Assembly (NCBI GenBank): GCA_017457215.1
Contig: JAFTHU010000008.1
Location: 1-64,000 of the forward strand
Direction of reading: 5' to 3'
DNA from: Clostridia bacterium
Lineage (GTDB): Bacteria > Bacillota > Clostridia > Christensenellales > Borkfalkiaceae
DNA: 64,000 nucleotides
In this document: positions 15,799-24,443 of the stretch, one piece after another
How positions within the stretch are numbered: the stretch's first letter is position 1
How the letters are laid out: every line of letters begins with the position of its first letter
The notes under the pieces: generated by a model
Database searches by the model: none
What the model was told of the DNA's origin: nothing
The model's input: the letters and a program-made list of their open reading frames with translations, nothing else
Translations under genes and position numbers: made by a program

Positions 15799-16200
15799 AT
15801 GATTAAGCAAATAGCGGTATTTTTGGAAAATAAGGCAGGCAAGGCAAGCGGTTGTTGCAAAGTGCTTAAGGACGCAAACGTTAATTTGTTGGCGCTTTCC
15901 ATTGCCGACACGCAAGATTTCGGTATTTTGCGCTTGATAACCGAAGATAATGAAAAAGCGCTTGCGGCGTTAAAGGCTGCGGGGTATATTTCTTCGGAGG
16001 TCGAACTTGTAGGGATAGAAGTGCCGGACGAAGCGGGCGCATTGTCCAACTTATTGATAGCCCTCGGCGACGGCGGCGTTAGCGTGGAATATATGTATTC
16101 GTATGCGGGTGTGGACGGTCATGCAAAAATTGCCTTTAAAACTTCGACGCCCGAAGCGGCGGTTGCCGTATTGAAAAAGGCTGGCGCGAAACTCATTTAA
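15799..16200 (+). CDS. ACT-domain protein with two ACT modules
   Basis: The 133-residue protein has two ACT-like halves (about 1-66 and 70-133), with KQIAVFLENKAGKASGCC and LVGIEVPDEAGALSNLL as the ligand-binding turns. Free-standing ACT proteins of this type often sit next to phenylacetate-CoA ligase and iorAB genes and probably sense amino acids. RBS AGGAGG lies 8 bases before ATG. It ends the operon. Confidence 0.85.
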   Translation: MIKQIAVFLENKAGKASGCCKVLKDANVNLLALSIADTQDFGILRLITEDNEKALAALKAAGYISSEVELVGIEVPDEAGALSNLLIALGDGGVSVEYMYSYAGVDGHAKIAFKTSTPEAAVAVLKKAGAKLI

Positions 16201-16216
16201 AAAGGGGAAAAGAAAG

Positions 16217-16251
16217 AAACCGCAGTTTCGAGAAAATCGAAACTGCGGTTT
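16217..16251. terminator. Bidirectional terminator between the ACT gene and uppP
   Basis: A 15-bp perfect stem (16217-16231 with 16237-16251) and 5-base loop lies between convergent genes, with A-rich left and T-rich right flanks, so it can serve both strands. Confidence 0.85.
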
Positions 16252-16273
16252 TATCGTAAAGGGAAGAATAAAA

Positions 16274-17140
16274 TTATAATAAAGCGGGAACAATCAACGT
16301 AGCGATAACGATACAGCCCAATGCAATTCTATACCAGCCAAAAATTTTAAAATTGTGTTTTTTAACAAAATTCATCAGGAATTTTATGGCGAACATAGAT
16401 ACGGCGAACGCGACTGCCATACCGATAAGGAGATATCCCAACTCTGCCGTGGCGATACTGCCTTCGTTTGCAATGAATTTCAAAATTTTATATCCGCTTG
16501 TACCGACCATGGTCGGGATTGCCAAGAAAAAGGTAAATTCTGCTGCGGTAGGTCTGGAAATACCGAGGAGCAACGCGCCGATAATGGTAATACCCGAACG
16601 GGAAGTGCCGGGGATTGCCGCAAGTACCTGAAAGCAACCGATAAAGAACGCATAACGATAAGAAAGCTCGGTTATTTCCGTTATTTTGGGCGCACGTTTT
16701 TTATTGAAGTTTTCCACAAGAATAAATACGCCGCCGTAAAAAATGAGAGCCGCGGCAATAATTGCCGTTTCAGTCAAAGGGGATATTTTTTCAAACGCTT
16801 GGTCGATGGCGATTGCCAAAAGCGCGGGAATGCAAGCGAGAATGACTTTTAACCACATGGAAAGCACGTCTTTTTTCCATACGATTTTTTCTTTTTGCTC
16901 ATCTTCTGCTTTTTCCTTTTTTAAAGGGAAAAGTTTGTTCCAAAACAGAATGACCACGGCAAGAATCGCCGCAAGCTGAATTAAATACTCAAATAAATCG
17001 GTGAAGCCTGCGGAGACGTTGGTAAGTGGACAAAACTTATCAAAAAGAATAAGATGCCCTGTGCTGGATACAGGAAGCCATTCGGTAATGCCCTCGATAA
17101 TACCAAATAGTATTGTTTTTAAAACGTTAAGAAAAGACAT
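16274..17140 (-). CDS. uppP: Undecaprenyl-diphosphatase UppP/BacA
   Basis: The 288-residue polytopic membrane protein dephosphorylates undecaprenyl diphosphate to recycle the cell-wall lipid carrier. The two catalytic motifs are present: EGITEWLPVSSTGHLIL near the N-terminus and PGTSRSGITI in the middle. About eight membrane segments can be seen. Length fits the family (265-290). The start is ATG at 17140 with AAGGAAA upstream on the minus strand, and a TATAAT-like -10 box lies at 17183-17188. UppP also gives bacitracin tolerance, and a Bcr-like ABC system lies elsewhere in the window. Confidence 0.95.
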   Translation of the reverse strand: MSFLNVLKTILFGIIEGITEWLPVSSTGHLILFDKFCPLTNVSAGFTDLFEYLIQLAAILAVVILFWNKLFPLKKEKAEDEQKEKIVWKKDVLSMWLKVILACIPALLAIAIDQAFEKISPLTETAIIAAALIFYGGVFILVENFNKKRAPKITEITELSYRYAFFIGCFQVLAAIPGTSRSGITIIGALLLGISRPTAAEFTFFLAIPTMVGTSGYKILKFIANEGSIATAELGYLLIGMAVAFAVSMFAIKFLMNFVKKHNFKIFGWYRIALGCIVIATLIVPALL

Positions 17141-17273
17141 AACAGTTTCCTTGATTAAAGCGTGAAGAATATTTACCTTTTTATTATAGCATAAAAAAGA
17201 AGTTAAAGTCTACAAAATTCTTAAAAAAAATGAAAAAACGGGAAAAAGTATGTCAAATTTTTTTGCGGAAGTA

Positions 17274-17302
17274 TTGCAAACAAAAAAAATTTGTGTTATA
17301 AT
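17274..17302 (+). promoter_or_regulatory. Sigma-A promoter of the cold-shock gene
   Basis: TTGCAA (17274-17279), 17-bp spacer, TATAAT (17297-17302). It predicts an untranslated leader of about 70 nt before the csp start, similar to cold-shock leaders. Confidence 0.82.
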
Positions 17303-17380
17303 GTGGAGTATAAACGAATAATATGGCAGGGGTACTTTGCGGCTGATTTATCGTTGAGTAAATTGAAGGGGGTACCGAAG

Positions 17381-17593
17381 ATGGCTCAGGGTACTGTGAA
17401 ATGGTTCAATGCTGAAAAGGGCTACGGGTTTATTGCCGGTGATGAGGGCGGCAACGACGTATTTGTGCACTTTTCTGCCATTGTAGCAGAGGGGTACAGA
17501 AGATTGAAGGAAGGGCAAAAGGTTTCGTATGAAACGGAGCCCGATCCTAAAAATCCCGAAAAGCTCCGCGCAGTGAACGTGCAAGCGTTGTGA
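17381..17593 (+). CDS. Cold-shock protein, CspA family
   Basis: The 70-residue single cold-shock domain has both RNA-binding motifs (KGYGFIAG and DVFVHFSAI). It binds single-stranded RNA or DNA as a chaperone. ATG 17381 was chosen because GAAGGGGG sits 8 bases upstream and the protein then begins [10 protein letters not shown] as in the family. An upstream in-frame extension is untranslated leader. Confidence 0.95.
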   Translation: MAQGTVKWFNAEKGYGFIAGDEGGNDVFVHFSAIVAEGYRRLKEGQKVSYETEPDPKNPEKLRAVNVQAL

Positions 17594-17624
17594 TTCGTTA
17601 GCTGTATGTTTAGTGCAAAATTTT

Positions 17625-17660
17625 AACCGTGTCGTAAAAAACGATACGGTTTTAATTTTT
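17625..17660 (+). terminator. Terminator after the cold-shock gene
   Basis: An 11-bp stem with one G-T pair (17625-17635 with 17641-17651), loop of five A, then a T-rich tail to 17660. Confidence 0.8.
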
Positions 17661-17699
17661 ATAAAAACTCCTATAAAAAAAGAAAAATGCGCGCATGAA

Positions 17700-17728
17700 T
17701 TGACAAAATGGGTAGGTTAGTGTATAAT
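17700..17728 (+). promoter_or_regulatory. Sigma-A promoter of lgt-galK
   Basis: TTGACA (17700-17705), 17-bp spacer, TATAAT (17723-17728), about 30 bases before the lgt start. Confidence 0.88.
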
Positions 17729-17760
17729 GTTCTTATTCTATGAGCAAAGGAGGGCAGAAG

Positions 17761-18651
17761 ATGTATCCAAAAGAGTTGTTTTTGGGCTTACATGCGTACG
17801 AACTGTGTTTGATACTCGGTATGGCCGCCGCCCTTTTGATTGCAGATAAAATGTCCATAAAAGCTAATTTTTCCATTGCGTTGCAACGGCAATTGCTTAT
17901 CAGCGGCGCGATTGCGATTTTGTCGGGCTTGTTTGGCGCGGTGCTCTTTCAGGCGTTTTATCATTATTTGGAAACGGGAACGTTTTCTTTAAAAGCCGGC
18001 ATGACCTTTTACGGCGGATTGCTTGTTGGCGCGGGAATCTTCCTGATCATGTGGTTTTTTGCAACAAAGCCGTTAAAATTGGACAAGGAAGCGCGGGAAA
18101 AATTCCCGTTTGTAGCGAATATGGCGGCGGTGCTGATTCCGATGGCGCACGGTTTTGGACGTATCGGTTGTTTGTTTATGGGTTGCTGCCACGGAGCGGA
18201 AACGCAGGCGTGGTACGGCGTTCCGCATTATGATGTCGGGGCGAACGGAGAGCGCGTATTGCTTGGGAAGTTTGTACCCATTCAATTATTTGAAGCGATA
18301 TTTTTGTTTGCTTTGGCGGGCGTTTTGCTGTGGTTGTATATGCGAAATGCAAAATTAAAAAAGGACAGTCGTTACGTTCCGTTATTGCCCTTGTATATGA
18401 TGATATACGGCGTTTGGAGATTCGTTATCGAGTATTTTCGTGCGGACGAGCGAGGGGAAACAATCGTGCCTTTTTTAACGCCGTCGCAGCTCATTGCCGT
18501 TTTATTGATTGTTGGCGGTATCATTTATTTATTGACATGGTATTTTGTGCGTAAAAGAAGTAAAATAACGGAAATATCCACAAATGAAACTATATCGAAT
18601 AGCAAAAAGGAGGACGAAAATGAAAAAAGTGGAAGGGATGCAGGAATTTAA
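17761..18651 (+). CDS. lgt: Prolipoprotein diacylglyceryl transferase-like protein
   Basis: The 296-residue integral membrane protein has about seven membrane segments. Lgt transfers diacylglycerol to the lipobox cysteine of prolipoproteins. The signature region is HGFGRIGCLFMGCCHGAE, which differs from the classic GRxGNFxNGE of core Lgt and is seen in Lgt-like paralogues, so substrate identity is less certain. ATG 17761 was preferred to ATG 17740, because AAAGGAGGG (17745-17753) lies between the two. The 3' end overlaps galK by 32 bases. Confidence 0.85.
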   Translation: MYPKELFLGLHAYELCLILGMAAALLIADKMSIKANFSIALQRQLLISGAIAILSGLFGAVLFQAFYHYLETGTFSLKAGMTFYGGLLVGAGIFLIMWFFATKPLKLDKEAREKFPFVANMAAVLIPMAHGFGRIGCLFMGCCHGAETQAWYGVPHYDVGANGERVLLGKFVPIQLFEAIFLFALAGVLLWLYMRNAKLKKDSRYVPLLPLYMMIYGVWRFVIEYFRADERGETIVPFLTPSQLIAVLLIVGGIIYLLTWYFVRKRSKITEISTNETISNSKKEDENEKSGRDAGI

Positions 18652-19780
18652 GGCTTTTTTTGGCGTAGAACCGACGGATTTGTTTACTGCGGCGGGCAGA
18701 ATTAACGTGATAGGGGAACATATCGATTATTGTGGTGGAAAGGTTTTCCCGGCGGCGTTGAATTTGCGTTGCAACGTATATGCGCGCAAGACGACTGGCA
18801 AAACGATTCGATTGGCTTTCCGTGGGATAGACGAAATCGTGGAGCTGGATACGAATTGTTTGGACAGCTATAAAGATTTAAAAATTGGAAATTATCAAGC
18901 GGGCGTTGCGTACTATTTACAAGAAGAGGGAGTAAGCATCGTCGGGTGTGATTTGTATTACGATTGCACCGTACCTTTTGGCAGCGGTTTGTCTTCTTCT
19001 GCGGCAATCGAGGTGGCGACGGCGGTTGCACTTTGTGAATATGCGGGGGTAACGTATGATAAAGTGAACCTTGCGTTGATTTCCCAACGTGCGGAAAATA
19101 AATATGCGGGTGTAAATTGCGGAATTATGGACCAATTTGCGTCGGCTATGGGAAAAAAGAACCATGCCGTTTTGTTGGATTGCGCTACTTTGCAATACGA
19201 ATACGTTCCTTTGTCTTTAGGCGAATACGCTTTGGTTATTGCGAATTGCAACAAACCGCACAATTTGGTGGAAAGTAAATATAACGTACGTCGTCAGGAA
19301 GTGGAAACTGCGCTCAAAGCCTTGCAAAGCAAGTTGAACATGCGCTGTTTGGCGGAAATATCGCCCAAAGTTTTTGCGGAATGGAAACATTTGCTTTCGG
19401 GTGTGGTAGCCAAACGGGCGGAACACGTCGTTATGGAATGTTACCGCGTGGAAAAAGCGGTGCAGGCATTGAAAATGGGAGATTTGGCGGAGCTTGGCAG
19501 ATTATTAAACGAAAGCCATTACAGCTTGCGGGATTTGTACGAAGTAACGGGAAAGGAATTGGATGCTTTAACGGCGTTTGCGCGGAAAGAACCCGCTTGT
19601 TTGGGCTCTCGTATGATTGGGGCGGGCTTCGGCGGCTGTACCATTTCTATTGTGAAGAAAACAGAAGTAGAAGGATTTATTCGCCACGTCGGGAAAGCTT
19701 ATCACGACGCAATTGGTTATAAAGCAAGTTTTTACGAAACTTCAATAGAAGACGGTATCACAGTGGAAAAACTTTTATAA
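18620..19780 (+). CDS. galK: Galactokinase
   Basis: The 386-residue GHMP kinase phosphorylates galactose at C1 in the Leloir pathway. The family signature GRINVIGEHIDYCGG is near the N-terminus, the ATP loop is PFGSGLSSSAAIE and the third motif is IGAGFGGCTISIV. ATG 18620 has a strong AAGGAGG at 18607-18613. It overlaps the lgt end, so the two genes are cotranscribed although functionally unrelated. No galT or galE lies in the window. Confidence 0.93.
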   Translation: MKKVEGMQEFKAFFGVEPTDLFTAAGRINVIGEHIDYCGGKVFPAALNLRCNVYARKTTGKTIRLAFRGIDEIVELDTNCLDSYKDLKIGNYQAGVAYYLQEEGVSIVGCDLYYDCTVPFGSGLSSSAAIEVATAVALCEYAGVTYDKVNLALISQRAENKYAGVNCGIMDQFASAMGKKNHAVLLDCATLQYEYVPLSLGEYALVIANCNKPHNLVESKYNVRRQEVETALKALQSKLNMRCLAEISPKVFAEWKHLLSGVVAKRAEHVVMECYRVEKAVQALKMGDLAELGRLLNESHYSLRDLYEVTGKELDALTAFARKEPACLGSRMIGAGFGGCTISIVKKTEVEGFIRHVGKAYHDAIGYKASFYETSIEDGITVEKLL

Positions 19781-19817
19781 AAAAAGAGCGGAATCTTTTA
19801 AGATTTCGCTCTTTTTT
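19781..19817. terminator. Bidirectional terminator between galK and cca
   Basis: A-rich left arm ending AGAGCG, short interrupted stem and CGCTCT followed by six T, located between convergent genes. Confidence 0.75.
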
Positions 19818-19829
19818 ATAAAGCATACC

Positions 19830-21185
19830 TTAAATAAGGTCTTTTTCCATACCTAAAACAAGAGAAAGCAAGCGGTATTTTTCATTGTCGCTTGGGAAAA
19901 TAGCAGTGTGCATCAATAAGGCTTGTAAAAGCGTGGAAACATGCGCGGGAGGGATATTCAATGCAAGTAAATCTTTGCCGTTGACGGCTAATTGCCGCAA
20001 GGTAAAGGGGGTGTTTTCTTTTTGCATTTTTTCAAGCAGAACATGCCAGCGTACACAGGTTGGTGCAGGATTTAGATTGTCCTTACAAGCGGAGAAATCT
20101 GCTTGCTTCAAAAGCAATAATTCCTCTAATATGTGTTTATTCTGTACGAAAAATTTTCGCAATTTTTTTTCACTCGTTTTTCCGTCTAAATCGTACATAT
20201 GCCAACGAATCAGCTCGCAAACACGTTCTGTCGTTTTCTTCGGCGCTTTCAGTCGGCAAAGAATAGCTTTTGCCAAAATTTCGCCCTCTATGGGGTGCTT
20301 GTGCGTATTGCCGTCCCGCAGAGTGCAAAACGGCTTACCTACGTCGTGCAAAAGGGCAGCAAGGCGTATGGATGGTGGCGCATATTTTACGGCGCGTAAG
20401 GAATGTTCTAAAACGTCGTGATTGTGGAAATCTGCGCGTTGCTTCATACCTTTGCCTTGCGTGAGTTCAGGGAGAATCTTCGCAAGCACGCCGATTTCTT
20501 CCAACAGTTTTAGACCGTTATACGCTCCGCCCGTTACGCCGAATTTTTCATCAGCGAGGAGCAGAAGTTCTAATTCGGTAAAAATCCGTTCGGGGGAGAT
20601 ATCTGCAATGAGCGCGGCGTTTTCCGTTGCACCGCGTTTACATTCTTCGTCCGGGGTGAAACCCAGTTGTGCCGCTTGGCGTGCCAAACGCAATAAGCGA
20701 AGCCCGTCTTCGCTGAATACTTTTTGTGCAGGAGCAACGGTGGAAAGCCGTTTTTCACGAATCGCTTCGATACCATTTAAGGGGTCTACGAAAGTTTGTT
20801 TTTCGATATTGTAATATACGGCGTTGGCGGTAAAATCACGGCGTTTTGCGTCTAAAACGACGTCGTCGGTAAAGAAAATTTCCGTGGGGACGTGTACGCC
20901 GCGAACATATTTATCCGAACGGAAACAAGCGTATTCGAATGTAACGCCGTCTGCGTCGGAAAGTTTGACCGTACCCGTGTTACGGTAGACGGCTTTCACG
21001 GAAAAACCGTGGCTTTGCGCCGCTTGGGCAAATTCGTCTGCCGAGAGCGGGGCGCAAATATCCCAATCGGGGCGTTCGCAGGAAAAACCGGCGAGGAAAT
21101 CACGTACGGCGCCGCCGACGACGAAAAGGGGCGAAGGTAAAGATTTTGCCAGAGGAAATAAACTTTTCGGTAAAATTTGATGCAT
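19830..21185 (-). CDS. cca: CCA tRNA nucleotidyltransferase with HD domain
   Basis: The 451-residue class II nucleotidyltransferase builds or repairs the 3' CCA of tRNAs. The N-terminal catalytic motifs are GGAVRDFL and DWDIC (metal-binding aspartates), then RRDFTANA. The middle carries an HD phosphohydrolase motif (LLHDVGKPFC) and the C-terminus is the usual anticodon-side region. RBS AAAGGAGG lies just before ATG 21185 on the minus strand. The tRNA-Arg in this window already encodes CCA, so the enzyme would serve mainly in repair there. Confidence 0.93.
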   Translation of the reverse strand: MHQILPKSLFPLAKSLPSPLFVVGGAVRDFLAGFSCERPDWDICAPLSADEFAQAAQSHGFSVKAVYRNTGTVKLSDADGVTFEYACFRSDKYVRGVHVPTEIFFTDDVVLDAKRRDFTANAVYYNIEKQTFVDPLNGIEAIREKRLSTVAPAQKVFSEDGLRLLRLARQAAQLGFTPDEECKRGATENAALIADISPERIFTELELLLLADEKFGVTGGAYNGLKLLEEIGVLAKILPELTQGKGMKQRADFHNHDVLEHSLRAVKYAPPSIRLAALLHDVGKPFCTLRDGNTHKHPIEGEILAKAILCRLKAPKKTTERVCELIRWHMYDLDGKTSEKKLRKFFVQNKHILEELLLLKQADFSACKDNLNPAPTCVRWHVLLEKMQKENTPFTLRQLAVNGKDLLALNIPPAHVSTLLQALLMHTAIFPSDNEKYRLLSLVLGMEKDLI

Positions 21186-21219
21186 TTTCGCCTCCTTTAG
21201 AGAAATTTTTTACATTTTA

Positions 21220-21271
21220 AGTATATCAAATCGGAAAATAAATTGCAATTCTTGACAAAGTGTTATATAAT
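21220..21271. promoter_or_regulatory. Divergent promoters sharing one palindromic -35 box
   Basis: TTGCAA at 21243-21248 is its own reverse complement. Rightward it is followed after 17 bp by TATAAT (21266-21271) for the lipid kinase gene. Leftward it is followed after 17 bp by TATACT (minus, 21225-21220) for cca. A second rightward box TTGACA (21252-21257) overlaps. RNA polymerase could occupy only one direction at a time. Confidence 0.75.
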
Positions 21272-21332
21272 AGTTTTATGGAAAAAATCGAAGTTTTTTA
21301 CAAAAGGTAAAAAATTTAAGGAAACGCTGGGT

Positions 21333-22196
21333 ATGCAACATATTATCGTAAACCCTGTATCGGGAAAAAAGCGCGCGGCTAAAAATTTACAAAAGGTAGA
21401 AAAATTACTTCAAAATGCAGGCGTTGAATATGTAACGCATATTACGGGCGCGGCGGGGGAAGCGGAAAGTGTCGTACGGGCTTTGACCGAACAAGGAGAA
21501 AACGATTTCATTGTTTTGGGCGGCGACGGAACTTTGCACGAAGTGCTTAACGGAATTGCCGAGCCGGAAAAATGCCGTTTGGGATTGATACCGAGCGGAA
21601 CAGGAAACGATTTCGCGGAAAAGTTGGGGCTTCCTTTGAAAGTGGAAGATGCCATGCAAAGAATTTTAAATGGAGAAGCAAAGTCTGTGGATTATTTGCA
21701 GGTGGGTGATAGACGTTGCATGAACGTTGCGGGGCTTGGTATGGACGTAGACGTTTTGGAACGTTGTCAGCGCGGCAAAATGCGCGGAAAACTGAAATAT
21801 TTTTCCAGCTTATTGAAGAGTATCTTTGCATTTAAAGGCTATGCTGTTATTATTGAAAAGGATGGCGTGGAAGAGAAATACGACGCGCTTTTGGCGGCAG
21901 TATGCAACGGTTCGTTTTTCGGCGGCGGCATTCCGATTTGTCCGTGTGCGGAAGTAGACGACGGGCTAATGAACGTAATGATTGTAGACCATATTAAGGG
22001 CAAACTCCGCTTGATAAAAGCTTTGTTGACCCTAATGAAAGGGAAGATGCCACAGTATAAACGTACGACGCATTTCCTTTGTGAAAAAATCCGTTTCCAA
22101 CCAATCGTGCCTTGTACGGTGCAGTTGGACGGGGAATTGTATCGAAATTTGTCCTTTGACGTTCAAGTTAAAAAAGGATTGAAAATATATTATTGA
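21333..22196 (+). CDS. Diacylglycerol/lipid kinase (DagK/YegS family)
   Basis: The 287-residue protein has the catalytic-domain motifs of the DagK family: NPVSGKKRAAKNL and VLGGDGTLHEVLNGI, then GLIPSGTGNDFAEKLG. It likely phosphorylates diacylglycerol or a related lipid at the membrane. ATG 21333 gives a start MQHIIVNPVSG in register with the family, with AAGGAAA about 10 bases upstream. The upstream in-frame sequence is promoter DNA. Confidence 0.9.
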   Translation: MQHIIVNPVSGKKRAAKNLQKVEKLLQNAGVEYVTHITGAAGEAESVVRALTEQGENDFIVLGGDGTLHEVLNGIAEPEKCRLGLIPSGTGNDFAEKLGLPLKVEDAMQRILNGEAKSVDYLQVGDRRCMNVAGLGMDVDVLERCQRGKMRGKLKYFSSLLKSIFAFKGYAVIIEKDGVEEKYDALLAAVCNGSFFGGGIPICPCAEVDDGLMNVMIVDHIKGKLRLIKALLTLMKGKMPQYKRTTHFLCEKIRFQPIVPCTVQLDGELYRNLSFDVQVKKGLKIYY

Positions 22197-22219
22197 CGCT
22201 ACATAGTGATAGGTGAACG

Positions 22220-23305
22220 ATGTATAACGGAACGTTTAAAAAAATACTCAACGCAATGCCCGAAGGGGTGTTCGTGTTTGACGACAAGCTGCGCGTAAAA
22301 TTTACGAATGCGGCTTTTCAGCGTTCTGTTTCCGATAACGTAAAGACGAAGGGTACGCTTGCCGATACGGTGGGTTGCGGAGAGGAAAATGCTTGCGGAC
22401 AGAATACCGCATGTGAATATTGCACTTTTTATCGTGCCATGCGCGCGGCGGTGGAAGAGAGAACGGAAAAGAGCGAAACGCTGCATACGACGGTAAAACG
22501 CGCGGGGCATACCGACAAAATTTCCTTACGCATCCGCGTTCTGCCCGTCGATAAAAAAGGGAAACTGTTTTTAGGGATTACCGATGGCAGTTATCAAACG
22601 GAGATGGAACGGGATATGCTTTCCGCGCAGCAGATACAGCGGCGTTTATTGCCCGCGGGAAAGAGTATGGGCGGCGTGAATTATTCTTTTGTGTATATTC
22701 CTTGTTTGGGCGTCGGGGGAGATTTGCCTGACGTGTACGAGTTGAACGGAAATACTTACGGCATTTTGGCGGACGTTTCAGGGAAAGGCGTTTCGGCGGG
22801 TATGCTTTCGGCATTCGTAAAGGCGGGGTTGGATAGAAGAGAACCCGATTTGGCGAAAGCCTTTTCGAAATTGAGCGTGAAATTCAACGAACTGCATCAA
22901 GACGAACGTTCGTATATTACGGTGGCTGCGGTGCGTATTGACAAAAAGACGAATACGCTTCGCTATGCAGTAGCAGGACATAATGCACCAATTTTATTAA
23001 AGAACAGCGTTGGAATTCACGAAATCGAATCGCCCGCACCGCCCATTTCAAATTGGCTGCCCGATTTTGTGTATCAAGAAAAAGAATTGCCTTTTGAACA
23101 GGGAGATTTGTTGGTATTGCTTACGGACGGCGTTACCGAATGCGTAAATGCGAAAGGAGAGTTGTTTGGGATTGAACGGGCGGAAAACGTATTGATGCAA
23201 TCGCGAAACGCAGAGGATTTTATCGGGAAATTAAAATCTGCGCTTGGGGTATTCAGCGGCGGGAAATTTAGCGACGATATCACGGCAATCGCCTTTGATT
23301 TATAA
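22220..23305 (+). CDS. PAS-domain PP2C/SpoIIE-type serine phosphatase with cysteine motif
   Basis: The 361-residue protein has an N-terminal PAS-like sensor (about 1-130) and a C-terminal SpoIIE-type PP2C phosphatase domain (about 150-361; motifs GGDLPDVYEL, GILADVSGKGVSAGM, LLTDGVTE and DDITAIAF). The PAS part has four cysteines, Cys53, Cys59, Cys65 and Cys68 (CX5CX5CX2C), suited to binding an Fe-S cluster or metal. It would dephosphorylate a partner serine in response to redox or oxygen. It starts 24 bases after the lipid kinase. No anti-sigma antagonist is adjacent. Confidence 0.85.
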   Translation: MYNGTFKKILNAMPEGVFVFDDKLRVKFTNAAFQRSVSDNVKTKGTLADTVGCGEENACGQNTACEYCTFYRAMRAAVEERTEKSETLHTTVKRAGHTDKISLRIRVLPVDKKGKLFLGITDGSYQTEMERDMLSAQQIQRRLLPAGKSMGGVNYSFVYIPCLGVGGDLPDVYELNGNTYGILADVSGKGVSAGMLSAFVKAGLDRREPDLAKAFSKLSVKFNELHQDERSYITVAAVRIDKKTNTLRYAVAGHNAPILLKNSVGIHEIESPAPPISNWLPDFVYQEKELPFEQGDLLVLLTDGVTECVNAKGELFGIERAENVLMQSRNAEDFIGKLKSALGVFSGGKFSDDITAIAFDL

Positions 23306-23370
23306 AGAAAATTAATGCATAAAAAAGGATAAAGAAGGCAAAAACAAAACAAAAGAAATAGGCGGAGATT

Positions 23371-24420
23371 ATGGCGCGGGAAAACAAGTGGAAAACTTTT
23401 TTCAAACAACTGAATAATCCTCCAAGCTGGGTGGCGACCCTGACGTTTGCCACAGCGTTGATTGCTTGTCCTTTGGCGCTTGCGACGATTGTGATGGATT
23501 ACGGACATAACGTATATGCAATCGTTGCCTACGTTTTCTGCGCGATTATTTTATTGTATACGTTCTACGTTTTGGTGCAAACGATACGCCGATTGCACAA
23601 AAAAGTGGGAACGGTTGCGGATAAGTTTAAGTTCACCAGAAATTTATACAAGAGTTACGCATTTCGCAGTATCGTTTTTGCCACTTGTTCTTCGCTGTTT
23701 AACGTTGGATATACGGTATTTTTGGCGGTGATGGCAATCCGATTGCGCTCGGCTTGGTACGGCGCGTTGGCGTTATATCATATTTTATTGGTATTTACAT
23801 TAGGGGGCGTATTGTTACGAAACGCCGCGGATGAACATAAATACAAAGACAATTTTACTGCGTTGCAACGGGCGAAAGTCGGGGTGTACCGTTATTGCGG
23901 TTATATGCTGTTGATACAAGCGGTTGCATTGGCAATTTCCGTATTGGAGATGGTTGTGGGCGGTACGGGATTCCGTGTGCCCAAAGGCTCGCTGTTTTTC
24001 TTTGTGGCATTTGCTTGTTGGCGGATTGTGGCGTCAATCGTGCATTTCGTTCGTTCAACAAAATACGATTTGGCAGTGCGTGCGGTACGGTATTTGAATT
24101 TGGTTACGGCGTTTGTTTCGGCACTGACGTTGTATACGGCGTTTTTTGCGGCGTTTCCGCTTAATCGGGACGTGGATATGGCGTTTGTGAATGCTGTGGC
24201 GGGTGGTTGCGTGTGCGCTGTTATCGTAGCGTTGGGCGGTTTTATGATTTTCTACTCGGAAAAGGTGAGAAGGAAAATGCAAGCGCAAGAACAGTACGTA
24301 AAAGGAACGTTGTGCGCAGGTGGATATAACCGCGACGGCTATCGCGAGGAGTACGGGGAAACAGCGCAGATATCTATTGAAGAGGTTTATAATAACTGTA
24401 ATTTTAACAAAAAAGAATAA
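23371..24420 (+). CDS. Polytopic membrane protein, unknown function (paralogue of the gene at 50762)
   Basis: This 349-residue protein has about eight membrane segments and a hydrophilic C-terminus. It is not a recognised family. It aligns by eye along its length with the membrane protein encoded at 50762-51706: LNNPPSWVATLTF against LNPPTLVKVLTF, AFRSIVFA against GFRTVIFA, and RSAWYGALALYHILLVF against RSIWYGALAAFYISLVF. The other copy sits in a two-component operon, so a membrane sensing or accessory role is possible. RBS GGCGGAG lies upstream. Confidence 0.75.
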   Translation: MARENKWKTFFKQLNNPPSWVATLTFATALIACPLALATIVMDYGHNVYAIVAYVFCAIILLYTFYVLVQTIRRLHKKVGTVADKFKFTRNLYKSYAFRSIVFATCSSLFNVGYTVFLAVMAIRLRSAWYGALALYHILLVFTLGGVLLRNAADEHKYKDNFTALQRAKVGVYRYCGYMLLIQAVALAISVLEMVVGGTGFRVPKGSLFFFVAFACWRIVASIVHFVRSTKYDLAVRAVRYLNLVTAFVSALTLYTAFFAAFPLNRDVDMAFVNAVAGGCVCAVIVALGGFMIFYSEKVRRKMQAQEQYVKGTLCAGGYNRDGYREEYGETAQISIEEVYNNCNFNKKE

Positions 24421-24443
24421 GGTTATAAAAGCGGAGGAAAAGT

